Shown here: in pieces, positions 1 to 9,004 of the stretch
Numbering within the stretch: position 1 is the first letter of the stretch
How the letters are laid out: every line of letters starts with the position of its first letter
Assembly: GCA_016795425.1 (NCBI GenBank)
Contig: JAEUHG010000067.1
Location: 115,103-179,102, forward strand
Source of the DNA: Verrucomicrobiales bacterium
Lineage (GTDB): Bacteria > Verrucomicrobiota > Verrucomicrobiia > Limisphaerales > CAIMTB01
Reading direction: 5' to 3'
Length of the DNA stretch: 64,000 nucleotides
The notes under the pieces: generated by a model
What the model was told of the DNA's origin: nothing
Databases searched by the model: none
The model's input: the letters and a program-made list of their open reading frames with translations, nothing else
Position numbers and translations under genes: made by a program

Positions 1-2523
1 AGCTGGGGCTGACCAACTGGCTCCGAGATTCAATTGCCAACGGAGATCGCCAGTGGAGCCGTCCAAGGCCAGGTGGGTTCCGCCGTACGTCGCGAGGTAG
101 ACGGTGTTGTCCGGCCCAACACACGTGAACGCGCCGAACGCCGGTGGAGAGATACTGAGTGTGGCCGACCGCTTGACGTCGCCGGTGAGCGGGTCGATGG
201 CAATGATACTCGATCCCTGGAGCGCCATCACAGAGCTGTCAACGCCGAGGGCCATCGACGAAGGAATGAATCCATTAGCGATCGGTGTCGACCAGTTCGT
301 TCGCGTTCCGCTGGGATCATACGACCGAATCCAGGCGCTGTCGGTGTTAATGGTGGTGTAAATGGCGGTGTACACAGTGCCGTCCAAGCCGACGAACGGC
401 GCAGTGACGTTGACGTACGAGGAAGCCGTGCCCTCCCCAACGGTCCAACGAATCGTACCGCTCGCGGCGTCGATCGCTCTCAGGGCTCCGTCGCGGGTGG
501 TGACATAGAGGGTGCCATCAGCCCCGATGGCTGTCCCGATCGCCAGCGCTCCCAAGTCACTCACCCATCTCCGCGTGCCCTGAATAGGGTCGATGGCCTC
601 CAGGGTGTGGTCCAAACCGACAAATAGCGTGCCATCGTTTCCGATGGCGCTGCCGGTGAACGAGGTTGCGGTCGGGTGGGAGTAGGTCCAGCGGACTTGT
701 CCTGACGCGGCGTCCAGGGCGGCCAGCCGCCCGGGGGCTCCTGCTTGGCGCGACATCAGGCTGGCGTAAAGCGTGCCGCCCTCGCCAAGGGTCAGGGTGC
801 GAACCGATACCGACGGGAAGCGGGTTTGCCAGCGGGTATCGCCGGGTAACCACGGAAAATGGGCGACCAATGTCTTTGGACCATCGACGATCCACTGAAT
901 CGGATTGGACTCCGTATTCGTGGTACCGGTCCATTTAGCGAAGGTGTGGCCTGGCGAAGGTATGGCCTCGAACCGAACCGTACTTCCCGCAGGGTAGCTG
1001 CCATCGGTGGCCGGGCGGGGGACCGCGTCCACGGATCCGCGGCCGACGGTTTGTACCTCGACGCGGTAGCCGACCACGATCGACATCGGTGCGCTGATGA
1101 TCGATCCGGCGGCGTTGCTGACGGTGACTTGATAAGTGCCGGCATTTTCGGCGGCGAATTGGGGAATCGCCAGCGTGGTTCCAGTCACTGTCGGCAGAGG
1201 AGCGCCGTTCAGGGACCATGCGTAGGTCAGTGGGAGGTCGCCGACGGCATCGACCCGAAGTTCGAGGGGTGAGCCGAGAGCGCGGGACGTGCTCGCGGAC
1301 TGAAAGGCGATGACGGGAGGCCCGGTTGCGGACGGTGGTGTCCCACGGTTCTCGGCGTTGCCAAGAAACTTGGGCCACGCGCCGAGGGCGAGCGGGGCCG
1401 TTCCTTCCACCGCGTAGAGGGAGCGATCGGCCGACCCAATGTAGATGGTTCCGTCCGGGCCAATGGCAGGGGAGCCATAAATCTCCCCTCCGGTGGTCAA
1501 TTTCCATAGCCGTTCTCCCGACACGGTATCCATGGCATAGAGCGCGCCGTCGAGGGCGCTCACCAGGAGGGTGCCGTCGCGGGTCAGGGCCGGGGCCGAG
1601 GCGATCGGACCTTCCGTGGTCGATTGCCAGCGAAGGGTTCCTTGAGAGCCCTCCACAGCAAAAACGGCGCCGTCATCATTGCCGACATACACCGTTCCCT
1701 CGGGTCCAACGATGGGGGAACTCCGGGAGGCATTTCCTAAAGGAAAGGACCATCGAATCGATCCATCTTTCAGGTGAAGGCAAACCAGCGTTCCCTGGGG
1801 AGCGAAGCCGCCCCCAACCACGAGGAATACCGTTGGTTCGAGCCCCATGGCGGCGGATCCAAGGATGAGCCCTCCCGGATTGCGAGACCATCGAAGCGTT
1901 CCGCGAGTGGCATCGATGCCGAGAATATTTCCGTCATACGAACCGATCACGAGCGTGTCATCGACACTCAGAGCCGGCGATCCGACCCAGCGAGCCGACG
2001 ATGCGGAGGTCCAGAGGTTGGAGCCTGTGATGGGATCCACCCGACGGAGGCTGTCACGAAATATGGAGACGATGAGGTCACCGGACGGTGTCAGTACCGG
2101 CGTCGAAACCAACCACCATGCGTGATAGGGCAGAGCATAGGATCGCTGGGTCTGACCCGTGACTCCGTCGAGAGCGTGCAGGTTTCCATCGCCATCCCGG
2201 ACATAGATCGTGCCATTGGCGGCAAGGACTGGCGATGCGGTAACGGGGCTGCCGAGTTGGTGGTGCCAACGCGGTTGGCCGGTGGCCGGATTCAGGGCAT
2301 AAACGTTGCCGTCCTGAGAACCAAAGAGGACGTCGCCGTTGGCCGCGATGGCGGGGCTGCTGGAAACAGACCCCTGGGTCGTGAAACGCCAGCGCAGCTG
2401 ACCGGGGGCGGCGAAGCAGGAAAGCGAAATCACCACCCAGAGAATCGTCAGGCTGGTTGCGGCTCCCGGAATGCCGCGTTGTCCCCTAGCACCCTCCGGT
2501 GAGTGGGTGGCCGGGGATCGCAT
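1..2523 (-). CDS. Secreted PQQ-type beta-propeller protein with Ig-like middle section (3' end outside window)
   Basis: An open frame of 841 codons runs from an ATG at 2523 off the left edge without a stop. After a short basic leader comes a hydrophobic segment (TSLTILWVVISLSCFA, about residues 23-38) that looks like a signal peptide. Residues 40-390 and 550-841 are made of repeated propeller blades of the form AIGADGTLYV...DAASGTIRW, the pattern of the PQQ/quinoprotein-like propeller. Between them lie an Ig-like domain (about 400-475, ending AGTYQVTVSNAAG) and a short repeat with FAKWTG (about 485-540) resembling bacterial InlB-type B-repeats. No quinone-binding or catalytic residues are apparent, so this is probably a structural or ligand-binding exported protein. 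The function is unknown. The C-terminal end cannot be seen. Confidence 0.8.
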   Translation of the reverse strand, partial: MRSPATHSPEGARGQRGIPGAATSLTILWVVISLSCFAAPGQLRWRFTTQGSVSSSPAIAANGDVLFGSQDGNVYALNPATGQPRWHHQLGSPVTASPVLAANGTIYVRDGDGNLHALDGVTGQTQRSYALPYHAWWLVSTPVLTPSGDLIVSIFRDSLRRVDPITGSNLWTSASSARWVGSPALSVDDTLVIGSYDGNILGIDATRGTLRWSRNPGGLILGSAAMGLEPTVFLVVGGGFAPQGTLVCLHLKDGSIRWSFPLGNASRSSPIVGPEGTVYVGNDDGAVFAVEGSQGTLRWQSTTEGPIASAPALTRDGTLLVSALDGALYAMDTVSGERLWKLTTGGEIYGSPAIGPDGTIYIGSADRSLYAVEGTAPLALGAWPKFLGNAENRGTPPSATGPPVIAFQSASTSRALGSPLELRVDAVGDLPLTYAWSLNGAPLPTVTGTTLAIPQFAAENAGTYQVTVSNAAGSIISAPMSIVVGYRVEVQTVGRGSVDAVPRPATDGSYPAGSTVRFEAIPSPGHTFAKWTGTTNTESNPIQWIVDGPKTLVAHFPWLPGDTRWQTRFPSVSVRTLTLGEGGTLYASLMSRQAGAPGRLAALDAASGQVRWTYSHPTATSFTGSAIGNDGTLFVGLDHTLEAIDPIQGTRRWVSDLGALAIGTAIGADGTLYVTTRDGALRAIDAASGTIRWTVGEGTASSYVNVTAPFVGLDGTVYTAIYTTINTDSAWIRSYDPSGTRTNWSTPIANGFIPSSMALGVDSSVMALQGSSIIAIDPLTGDVKRSATLSISPPAFGAFTCVGPDNTVYLATYGGTHLALDGSTGDLRWQLNLGASWSAPA

Positions 2524-2653
2524 GTGACCAAGTACGTTTTGAGGGTGCGTATTGTCAAATGTCAGGGGGCGGCTGGCAGAAGTGGCATCGGAGGCCAGGG
2601 TTTTATGGCGGGTCTAGGTGGACGACGAATTGGAGTGGAATAGGGAAGGAAAA

Positions 2654-2754
2654 CCCTGTCGCAGCGCGACAGGGCCCACCTGGATTGGAATTGGATCCAA
2701 TCAGCTAACCCTCCTCGCGCTGCCAGGAGGTGTGCAGGGTCCAACGGTTCGTGG
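2654..2754 (+). repeat. Intergenic hairpin-ended repeat, copy A
   Basis: Left hairpin at 2654-2674: 9-base arms CCCTGTCGC and GCGACAGGG around a 3-base loop. Then comes a core containing CCACCTGGATTGGAATTGG, then a right hairpin at 2710-2730 (arms CCTCCT and AGGAGG; the inner stem has decayed). The tail TGTGCAGGGT...GGTTCGTGG matches copies C and D. It lies between two propeller genes. See copies B (4417-4496), C (8221-8321), D (51557-51657) and half-copy E (54625-54660). Confidence 0.8.
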
Positions 2755-2784
2755 AGATCAGTGCCGCGTCGGGAATTCTCGGGA

Positions 2785-4416
2785 TCAAGGATTCTCTCGA
2801 ATTCTGTAGAATCGAAACTCCTCGTCCGTATTCACGACCGGCTCGAAGTAGAGATCGCCGTTGGCCTGGAGTGGCGAGAGATTGGAATCGGTCCACGCAG
2901 CGGTCGGGACGGTCAGATTGGGGGAGGTGATGAGCCGAAGATTCGCGGCGCGCTCGGCGCTGACGGGTGAGCCGTCCGCGGTGCCGACCCGCAATTGGAT
3001 TTTGCCCGCGGACGAGACGGAGCCTGGATTCAAGACCAGGGGTTGAGCGGGTTGAGGCATTGAAAGATCGAACGCGGTGCCTTCCAGGGTGCTTCGAACA
3101 TAGAGAATTCCATCATTGATGGCGGGCACGTTCCAACACTTGGGATCGTTGTCCAACGCCTGGAAGATCTCGATGGGCCGGTAGGCTTCAGGACTGAGTT
3201 CAGCCAGGATGATTTTCCCGGAGGCGGTGAGCACCAGTAAGTGGCCGCCCACTTTGAGCACGCTTCCGTAATCGATGAAGTTCGGATCATTGAAGTTGTC
3301 GAGGGCCTGCCAGCGCACGTTGCCGGTGGCGATTTCGACGCAGCGCAGGGAGAGGCTGGACTGGCCAAACACTCCATACACGAAGCCATCATGCTGAATG
3401 GGACTCGCCCAGTGGAGTTGGTTGGCTGCGCGGCGCTTCCAGAGTTCGGTGGTGGTGAACGATCCGGCCGCCCCCGGTGTGGGAGCATGAATGCGAACCG
3501 CCCCGGATCCGCTTCCATAAGCGGCCCCGCAGAACACTGTGTCGCCAGCGACCACCGGCGAGGCTGCTGTGGAAGTGGAGTATGGAAGGGAGAATCGCCA
3601 CAGGGCGTCGCCGGTATCGGGGCGAACGGACACCAACCCGGTCTGGGTGAAAAAGATCACCTGCAGCACGCCCCCGATCGTGGCTGCGGTGGGAGTCGCC
3701 TGGGTCATGCGATCATCATGATTGCGCCAGGCGGTAGTGCCATCGGTTTTGCGGATGGCGGTGAGTCGGCGCGGACTCGTGTTGGCGTTGACGAAGATGA
3801 GGTCGCCGATGACGAGCGGGGAGGCGGCGTTCTGCCAGGAGATGACAGTGGCGCCGAGTTCGGTTCGAAAATCGCGCTGCCATAGAACGCGGCCGGTGGC
3901 GGCTTCGAGGCAGTGCAATCGGAGATAGGAGCTGAACACGTAGACCCGATCTCCATCCACGGTGGGGGTCGAGCGGGGGCCGTCGTCGGAGCCGACTCCG
4001 CCGTCCGGGTAATCGGCAAGGTCGAGGTTGGCTGCCCAGAGCTCCTTGCCCGTGGCGGCATCCAGGGCAATGGCGAATTCGCGGCTTTCATTGCCGGTGC
4101 GACGAACAACCTGGGTGAAGAGTCGGCCGCCACCGACGGAAAACGAACTGAGTCCGGCGCCGAGGGGAATGCGCCAGAGTCTGCGTGGGGCTGCTTCGGA
4201 CCAATTGGTGCGAATCGCACCCGCGTAGACGCCGTCGTGGCTGTTGCCGCGGTAATGCGTCCAGACGTCGGCGGCCGGGACGGGAGGTGCGACGCCGAGC
4301 AGGGCAAGACCGAGCAGAGCGGACGGCAATCGTCGGACAGCGCTGTTCACGAGGCTAAAGAAAGCCTGCCTCGCCCGAGCCGTCAAAATCTTCCCAAGAA
4401 CCGCAGGACACCGCAT
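2785..4416 (-). CDS. Secreted PQQ-binding-like beta-propeller protein
   Basis: 543 residues. The N-terminus has a basic stretch followed by a hydrophobic segment (ALLGLALLGVAPP, about residues 33-45) and an alanine-rich cleavage region, so export is likely. The body is an outer-membrane-assembly-like quinoprotein propeller: repeated blades with motifs such as DAATGKELW, EAATGRVLW and VRPDTGDALW. The last 70 residues carry the segment LITSPNLTVPTAAWTDS ending in FYRIRENP, an add-on also hinted at in the DUF3160 protein at 51782. No enzyme signature was recognised; it may bind or scaffold ligands outside the inner membrane. The ATG at 4416 sits directly beside repeat copy B; a GTG at 4350 would give a more typical signal peptide. 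It is on the same strand as the propeller gene downstream and pyc upstream, but repeats separate it from both, so independent transcription is possible. Confidence 0.8.
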   Translation of the reverse strand: MRCPAVLGKILTARARQAFFSLVNSAVRRLPSALLGLALLGVAPPVPAADVWTHYRGNSHDGVYAGAIRTNWSEAAPRRLWRIPLGAGLSSFSVGGGRLFTQVVRRTGNESREFAIALDAATGKELWAANLDLADYPDGGVGSDDGPRSTPTVDGDRVYVFSSYLRLHCLEAATGRVLWQRDFRTELGATVISWQNAASPLVIGDLIFVNANTSPRRLTAIRKTDGTTAWRNHDDRMTQATPTAATIGGVLQVIFFTQTGLVSVRPDTGDALWRFSLPYSTSTAASPVVAGDTVFCGAAYGSGSGAVRIHAPTPGAAGSFTTTELWKRRAANQLHWASPIQHDGFVYGVFGQSSLSLRCVEIATGNVRWQALDNFNDPNFIDYGSVLKVGGHLLVLTASGKIILAELSPEAYRPIEIFQALDNDPKCWNVPAINDGILYVRSTLEGTAFDLSMPQPAQPLVLNPGSVSSAGKIQLRVGTADGSPVSAERAANLRLITSPNLTVPTAAWTDSNLSPLQANGDLYFEPVVNTDEEFRFYRIRENP

Positions 4417-4496
4417 ATCCCTCGTCGCAGCGCGAGGAGAGCCACCTGACGGGATTCAATTCCAATCCAGGTGGGCCCTGTCGTGCGGCGACAGGG
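4417..4496 (-). repeat. Intergenic hairpin-ended repeat, copy B (inverted)
   Basis: Same element as copy A but in the opposite orientation. The left hairpin lies at 4476-4496 (CCCTGTCG/CGACAGGG type arms, with compensating differences near the loop), the core CCACCTGGATTGGAATTG at about 4459-4476 on the minus strand, and the right hairpin at 4420-4439. Unlike A, C and D it lacks the TGTGCAGGGTTGG tail. It fills most of the gap between pyc and the propeller gene and abuts that gene's start codon. Confidence 0.8.
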
Positions 4497-4525
4497 CAAT
4501 GCCGCCCTGGTTCTTCCTGCCTTCC

Positions 4526-7500
4526 TCAAGGACGCAGCACCAGGAGCAGATCCTTGCTTTGGACGGTGTCGCCGATCTGGACGTGCATTTCCTGGACCAC
4601 GCCATCCGCTGGGGCGGTGACAGTGGTCTGCATCTTCATGGCCTCCATCATGAGCAGTTTGTCGCCTTTGGAGACTTTGTGACCCACGCTGACAGCGATG
4701 GTGGCGACCAGACCTGGGATGGGGGCCGCCACGTGCAACGGGTTGCCGAGGTCGGCCTTGGGGCGGGCCTTGGCCTGGGGCGTCACCTTCTTGTCGGTGA
4801 TGTAGGCCTCACGCGTGATGCCGTTGAGTTCGTAGGTGAGGGTGCGGCGTCCGTCCTTGTCAGGCTCGCTCACATTGACCAATCGGATGATCAGCGTCTT
4901 GCCTTCCTCGATGTGAACACTGACCTCTTCGCCGCGGCGCAGACCGTAGAAGAAGGCGGGCGTCGGCAGGACGCTCACGTCGCTGAACTCGCGCAGTTGC
5001 CGCGCAAACTCCAGGAAGACCTGGGGATACATCAGGTAGCTGTAGACGTCGCTTTCGGTGGGGTCGTGCCGCAGTTTTTCGGCAAGCTCCTGTCGAACCT
5101 TCGAGAGATCCGCGGGGGCGGCTGAGTCGACGCGTTTGCCGGACGTCTCCGCCTGATAACGGGCGCGGGCCTCGCGGAACCGCTTGTCGCCAAGAACGAC
5201 GCGCCAGACCTCCTCGGGCCAACCCCCTTCGGGCCAGCCGAGGCCGCCCGACAGCATGTCGATGACACTCTCAGGAAAGGGAGTGGAACCGGGGTCGAGG
5301 TTAACGACGTCGGCCGCGCGGATGCCGCGGCTGAAGAGGAATAGCGCCATGTCACCGACGACCTTGCTCGAGGGCGTCACCTTGACGATGTCGCCGAAGA
5401 GTTGGTTGACGTCGGCGTAGGTGCGCGCGATTTCGGGCCAGCGGTGCGAGACTCCCATGCTGGCGGCTTGTTCCTTGAGATTGGTGTATTGGCCACCGGG
5501 CATTTCGTGGAGGTACACCTCGGCCGAACCGGTCTTGGGAGCGGTATCGAACGGCGCGTAATACTCCCGGACCTTCTCCCAGTAGTCGGAAAATTCGTTC
5601 AACGCGTCGAGATCCAGGCGGGTATCGCGGGGTTGGCCCTGGAGGGCGGCGACGATGGAATTGAGATTGGGCTGGCTGGTGGAACCGCTCATCGAGGCGA
5701 TGGCGAGATCCACGACATTCACCTGCGACTCACAGGCGTTGAGAATCGCGGCGGCTTGGACGCCGGAGGCGTCGTGGGTGTGGAAGTGGATGGGGAGGCC
5801 GACTTCTTCCCGGAGCGCTCGCACCAGTTTTCGGGCGGCATAAGGGCGGCAAAGTCCGGCCATGTCCTTGATGGCCAGGAAGTGCGCCCCCATACGTTCC
5901 AGTTCCTTGGCGAGCCTGACGTAATACTGGAGGGAAAACTTGTCGCGACGCGTGTCGAGAATGTTTCCGGCGTAACACAGGGCGGCTTCGCAGATGGCAT
6001 GCGTCTTTTGAACGGCCTCCATCGCCACCTTGAGGTTCGGCAGGTAATTCAGCGAATCGAAGATGCGGAAGATGTCGACGCCGGCTTCGGCGGCATGGGT
6101 CACAAAACCCGCCACCACGTTGTTCGGGTAGTTCGAATACCCGACGGCGTTGGAACCGCGAAACAGCATCTGGAAGCAGATGTTCGGAATCCGTTTTCGC
6201 AGTTCGCGCAACCGGACCCAGGGGTCCTCGTTGAGGAACCGCATGGTGGTGTCAAAGGTGGCGCCGCCCCACAGTTCCAGGGAGAAGAGGCCGGAGTCGA
6301 GGTGACCGAGTCGGCGGGCCACCGCCGGCGCACAGGCCAGCATGTCGTAGGTGCGGACCCGCGTGGCCATGAGCGATTGATGGGCGTCGCGGAAGGTCGT
6401 GTCGGTGACCAGCAACCGCTTCTGCTTGAGGGTCCACTCGGCGAATTTCTTGGGACCCAACTCCACTAACAGGTCCCGCGTGCCCTTGGGTGGGAGCGCC
6501 GTGTGGTCGAAGGTCGGCACCGGCGCGGCGTCAAACGGCTTGGACGGCTTGTAGCCTTTGGCGTGCGGGTTGCCGTTGACGATGATGTTGCCGACAAAAT
6601 TCAGCAGCTTGGTGGCGCGGTCGCGGCGTGGCGCGAAGGCGAAGAGCTCCGGGCTGGTGTCAATCAGCGTCGTCGTCGCCTGACCGGTGCGAAACTCCCG
6701 GTGGGCGATCACATTTTCCAGAAAGGGGATGTTGGTCTTCACCCCACGGATGCGGAACTCGCGAAGGGCCCGATCCATGCGGTCGCAAGCCAGATCGAAC
6801 GAGTGGCCGCTGGCGATGACCTTGACCAGCATGGAGTCGTAGAACGGCGTGATGACCGCACCGGAGTATCCCATGCCGCCATCCAGACGCAGGCCGAAGC
6901 CGCCGGGTGAACGGTAGGCCAGGATGCGGCCGTAGTCCGGGGTGAACTTGTTCTCCGGATCCTCCGTGGTGACGCGACACTGGATGGCGAATCCATCGCG
7001 CCGGATCTTGTCCTGGGCAGGGAGTCCGACCTCGGGCGAATCCAGCCGATGACCCTGGGCAATGAGGATCTGGGATCGGACGAGGTCGATGCCGGTGATG
7101 ACTTCCGTCACGGTGTGTTCGACCTGGATCCGGGGGTTCATCTCGATGAAGAACCATTCGTGGCGATCGAGATCGTAAAGGAACTCGATGGTGCCGGCGT
7201 TGTCATACCGGATCTCGCGGGCCATGCGCGCCGCTGCCTCGCAGAGTTCGGTGATGACGGAGTCCGGCAGCCCGTAACTGGGAGCGACTTCGACGACCTT
7301 CTGGTGGCGCCGCTGCACCGAGCAGTCGCGCTCATGGAGATGCAGAACGTTGCCGTGGCGATCGCCGAGGATCTGCACCTCGAGATGCTTGGCGCGGGGA
7401 ATGTACTTCTCGAGGAATACCGCGGGATTGCCGAAGGCGCGCCCGGCCTCGGTCTGGGCTTCATCGAGGAGCTGCGAGAGATCGCCGGGTTTGGTGACCA

Positions 7501-8083
7501 CGCGCATGCCCCGTCCACCACCGCCGAACGCCGCCTTGATGATGAGCGGAAACCCAATGGCTTTGGCCGCCTTGAGCGCTTCGTCGCGGTCGGTGATCGG
7601 TTCCTTGGTGCCAGGCAGGGTGGGCACGTTGATCCGTTCCGCCAACGCCCGCGCGGCGGTCTTGTCACCCATCATGTCCAGCAGCTCGGGGCGCGGTCCC
7701 ACGAACGTGACCCCAGCCTTGGCGCACGCCCGGGCGAACTCGGCATTCTCGCTGAGAAACCCGTAGCCCGGGTGAACGGCGTCGACCCCCTTTTCGACGG
7801 CAAGCGCGACGATGCTCGGAATGTCGAGGTAGGCGGCGACCGGACCTTTGCCGGCACCGACGAGGTAGGACTCATCGGCCTTGAACCGGTGCATGCAGAA
7901 CCGGTCTTCCTGGGCGAAGATGGCGACGGTCCGAGTGCCGAGCTCGGAGGCGGCCCGGAAGATGCGGATGGCGATCTCCGATCGGTTCGCGGCCATCAAC
8001 TTCTGAAACCGCCGGGGGGTGGTGTCGGTGCCCGGAGGGATGGGGGACGGGGCGGAACTCGGTTTTGCTGCGCGTCGGGCCAT
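4526..8083 (-). CDS. pyc: Pyruvate carboxylase
   Basis: Biotin-dependent carboxylation of pyruvate to oxaloacetate (anaplerosis, cytosol). 1185 residues from the ATG at 8083, close to the usual 1150. Order of domains: biotin carboxylase (from KLMAANRSEIAIRI; glycine-rich ATP loop AAFGGGGRGMRVV; FIEMNPRIQVEHTVTE), carboxyltransferase of the HMGL/TIM-barrel type (TDTTFRDAHQSLMATR; metal-binding HFHTHD), the conserved C-terminal PYC domain, and a biotinyl domain with the lysine in EAMKMQTT. All hallmark motifs are intact. An upstream in-frame codon at 8191 would add 36 residues rich in Pro/Arg/Ser; the ATG at 8083 is preferred because the added part shows no homology-like pattern. The gene stands alone, flanked on both sides by copies B and C of the intergenic repeat. 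Confidence 0.97.
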   Translation of the reverse strand: MARRAAKPSSAPSPIPPGTDTTPRRFQKLMAANRSEIAIRIFRAASELGTRTVAIFAQEDRFCMHRFKADESYLVGAGKGPVAAYLDIPSIVALAVEKGVDAVHPGYGFLSENAEFARACAKAGVTFVGPRPELLDMMGDKTAARALAERINVPTLPGTKEPITDRDEALKAAKAIGFPLIIKAAFGGGGRGMRVVTKPGDLSQLLDEAQTEAGRAFGNPAVFLEKYIPRAKHLEVQILGDRHGNVLHLHERDCSVQRRHQKVVEVAPSYGLPDSVITELCEAAARMAREIRYDNAGTIEFLYDLDRHEWFFIEMNPRIQVEHTVTEVITGIDLVRSQILIAQGHRLDSPEVGLPAQDKIRRDGFAIQCRVTTEDPENKFTPDYGRILAYRSPGGFGLRLDGGMGYSGAVITPFYDSMLVKVIASGHSFDLACDRMDRALREFRIRGVKTNIPFLENVIAHREFRTGQATTTLIDTSPELFAFAPRRDRATKLLNFVGNIIVNGNPHAKGYKPSKPFDAAPVPTFDHTALPPKGTRDLLVELGPKKFAEWTLKQKRLLVTDTTFRDAHQSLMATRVRTYDMLACAPAVARRLGHLDSGLFSLELWGGATFDTTMRFLNEDPWVRLRELRKRIPNICFQMLFRGSNAVGYSNYPNNVVAGFVTHAAEAGVDIFRIFDSLNYLPNLKVAMEAVQKTHAICEAALCYAGNILDTRRDKFSLQYYVRLAKELERMGAHFLAIKDMAGLCRPYAARKLVRALREEVGLPIHFHTHDASGVQAAAILNACESQVNVVDLAIASMSGSTSQPNLNSIVAALQGQPRDTRLDLDALNEFSDYWEKVREYYAPFDTAPKTGSAEVYLHEMPGGQYTNLKEQAASMGVSHRWPEIARTYADVNQLFGDIVKVTPSSKVVGDMALFLFSRGIRAADVVNLDPGSTPFPESVIDMLSGGLGWPEGGWPEEVWRVVLGDKRFREARARYQAETSGKRVDSAAPADLSKVRQELAEKLRHDPTESDVYSYLMYPQVFLEFARQLREFSDVSVLPTPAFFYGLRRGEEVSVHIEEGKTLIIRLVNVSEPDKDGRRTLTYELNGITREAYITDKKVTPQAKARPKADLGNPLHVAAPIPGLVATIAVSVGHKVSKGDKLLMMEAMKMQTTVTAPADGVVQEMHVQIGDTVQSKDLLLVLRP

Positions 8084-8220
8084 AAAGCGCGAGGATGCTA
8101 CGGACGGCGGGCCGTGGCGGGAAGCGGGAAGCGGTTGCCTGAGTCGGAAACGCGTGCTGAGGGGGGGCGAAGTGTTCCAAATTTTGGACACCTATTGGGC
8201 CTTGAAGCAGGTTGGGACTG

Positions 8221-8321
8221 CCTTGTCGCAGCGCGACAGGGCCCACCTAAGTCGGAATTGAATCCAGTGAGGTGGCCCTCCTCGCGCTGCGACGAGGGGT
8301 GCTGGGTTGGCAGGTTCATGG
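8221..8321 (+). repeat. Intergenic hairpin-ended repeat, copy C
   Basis: Left hairpin 8221-8241 (CCTTGTCGC / GCGACAGGG), core with paired CCACCT (8243-8248) and AGGTGG (8270-8275), right hairpin 8277-8297 (CCTCCTCGC / GCGACGAGG), then the tail GTGCTGGGTTGGCAGG-TTCATGG shared almost exactly with copy D. It lies in the 354-base divergent gap between pyc and grpE. The two outer 28-base arms are imperfect inverted repeats of each other (about 22 of 28 positions match by eye). Confidence 0.85.
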
Positions 8322-8437
8322 AGAGGAATCGGAGGCGCGAGGGTGCCGGGGTGGAGGGGACAGTCCCGGTGAGGCTGGTTGCAACCGAACGGCTGCCATG
8401 TAATCTTCGCGGTCCTGTGTTTTTTCGGAAGTCGGGT
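8322..8437 (+). promoter_or_regulatory. Upstream region of grpE with a 10-base palindrome
   Basis: The remainder of the 8084-8437 gap. It contains a perfect palindrome GGTTGCAACC at 8379-8388, about 50 bases before the grpE start, which is a plausible operator or promoter-proximal site. I see no CIRCE element (TTAGCACTC-N9-GAGTGCTAA) and no convincing heat-shock sigma promoter. The part from 8084 to 8220 holds nothing I recognise. Regulatory role inferred only from position. Confidence 0.25.
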
Positions 8438-9001
8438 ATGAGCAACGAACCTATTGAGACCGAAGCGGCAACGGTCCCTGAATCTTCAGGCGCTGTGCCG
8501 GAGCCCTCCCCTGTATCGCCCGAGGAACTGGCCGCCTTGCGTGAGAAGTCGGCTCAGGCGGACGCCTTTAAGGACCGTTACCTGCGGGCCGTGGCGGATC
8601 TTGAGAATTTCCGGAAGCGCGCGGCGCGCGAGCGACAGGAGGCGGTGCAATACGCCAACCAATCCCTCATGGAAAAGCTGGTGCCCGCCCTCGACAACCT
8701 CGATATGGCCCTTTCGGCGGTCAGTGCGGCATCGGCGTCCGGCGCCTCGGCGGATTCCCTGCGGACCGGGGTCGAAATGGTTCTGGCCCAGGTGAAAGGG
8801 GCTCTGAAGGATGCCGGCCTGGAGGAAATCGACGCCCTCGGGCAGCCATTCGATCCGGCCTGGCACGAGGCGGTTTCCCAACAGGAAACGGCCGATGTTC
8901 CCGACGGCCAAGTGGTTCAGCAGCTGCGCAAGGGGTACCGCCTGCAACAGCGCTTGGTCAGGCCTGCGACCGTGGTGGTGGCCCGGACGCCTCAAAGCTG
9001 A
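8438..9001 (+). CDS. grpE: GrpE nucleotide exchange factor
   Basis: Cochaperone that releases ADP from DnaK (Hsp70) in the cytosol. 187 residues: an acidic, Pro/Glu-rich N-terminal tail (about 1-35), a long helix with the family motif DRYLRAVADLENFRKRA, and the C-terminal beta domain with GQPFDPAWHEAV and a final VVVARTP. Length is typical. The ATG at 8438 is chosen because conserved sequence begins soon after and the upstream frame is non-coding in character (repeat copy C). dnaJ starts 3 bases after the stop, so the pair is surely cotranscribed. dnaK itself is not in the window. Confidence 0.96.
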   Translation: MSNEPIETEAATVPESSGAVPEPSPVSPEELAALREKSAQADAFKDRYLRAVADLENFRKRAARERQEAVQYANQSLMEKLVPALDNLDMALSAVSAASASGASADSLRTGVEMVLAQVKGALKDAGLEEIDALGQPFDPAWHEAVSQQETADVPDGQVVQQLRKGYRLQQRLVRPATVVVARTPQS

Positions 9002-9004
9002 GCC

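Noticed and set aside
8322..8437. A CIRCE or HrcA-type heat-shock operator before grpE
   Set aside because: The inverted repeat TTAGCACTC-N9-GAGTGCTAA is absent; only a 10-base palindrome is present.
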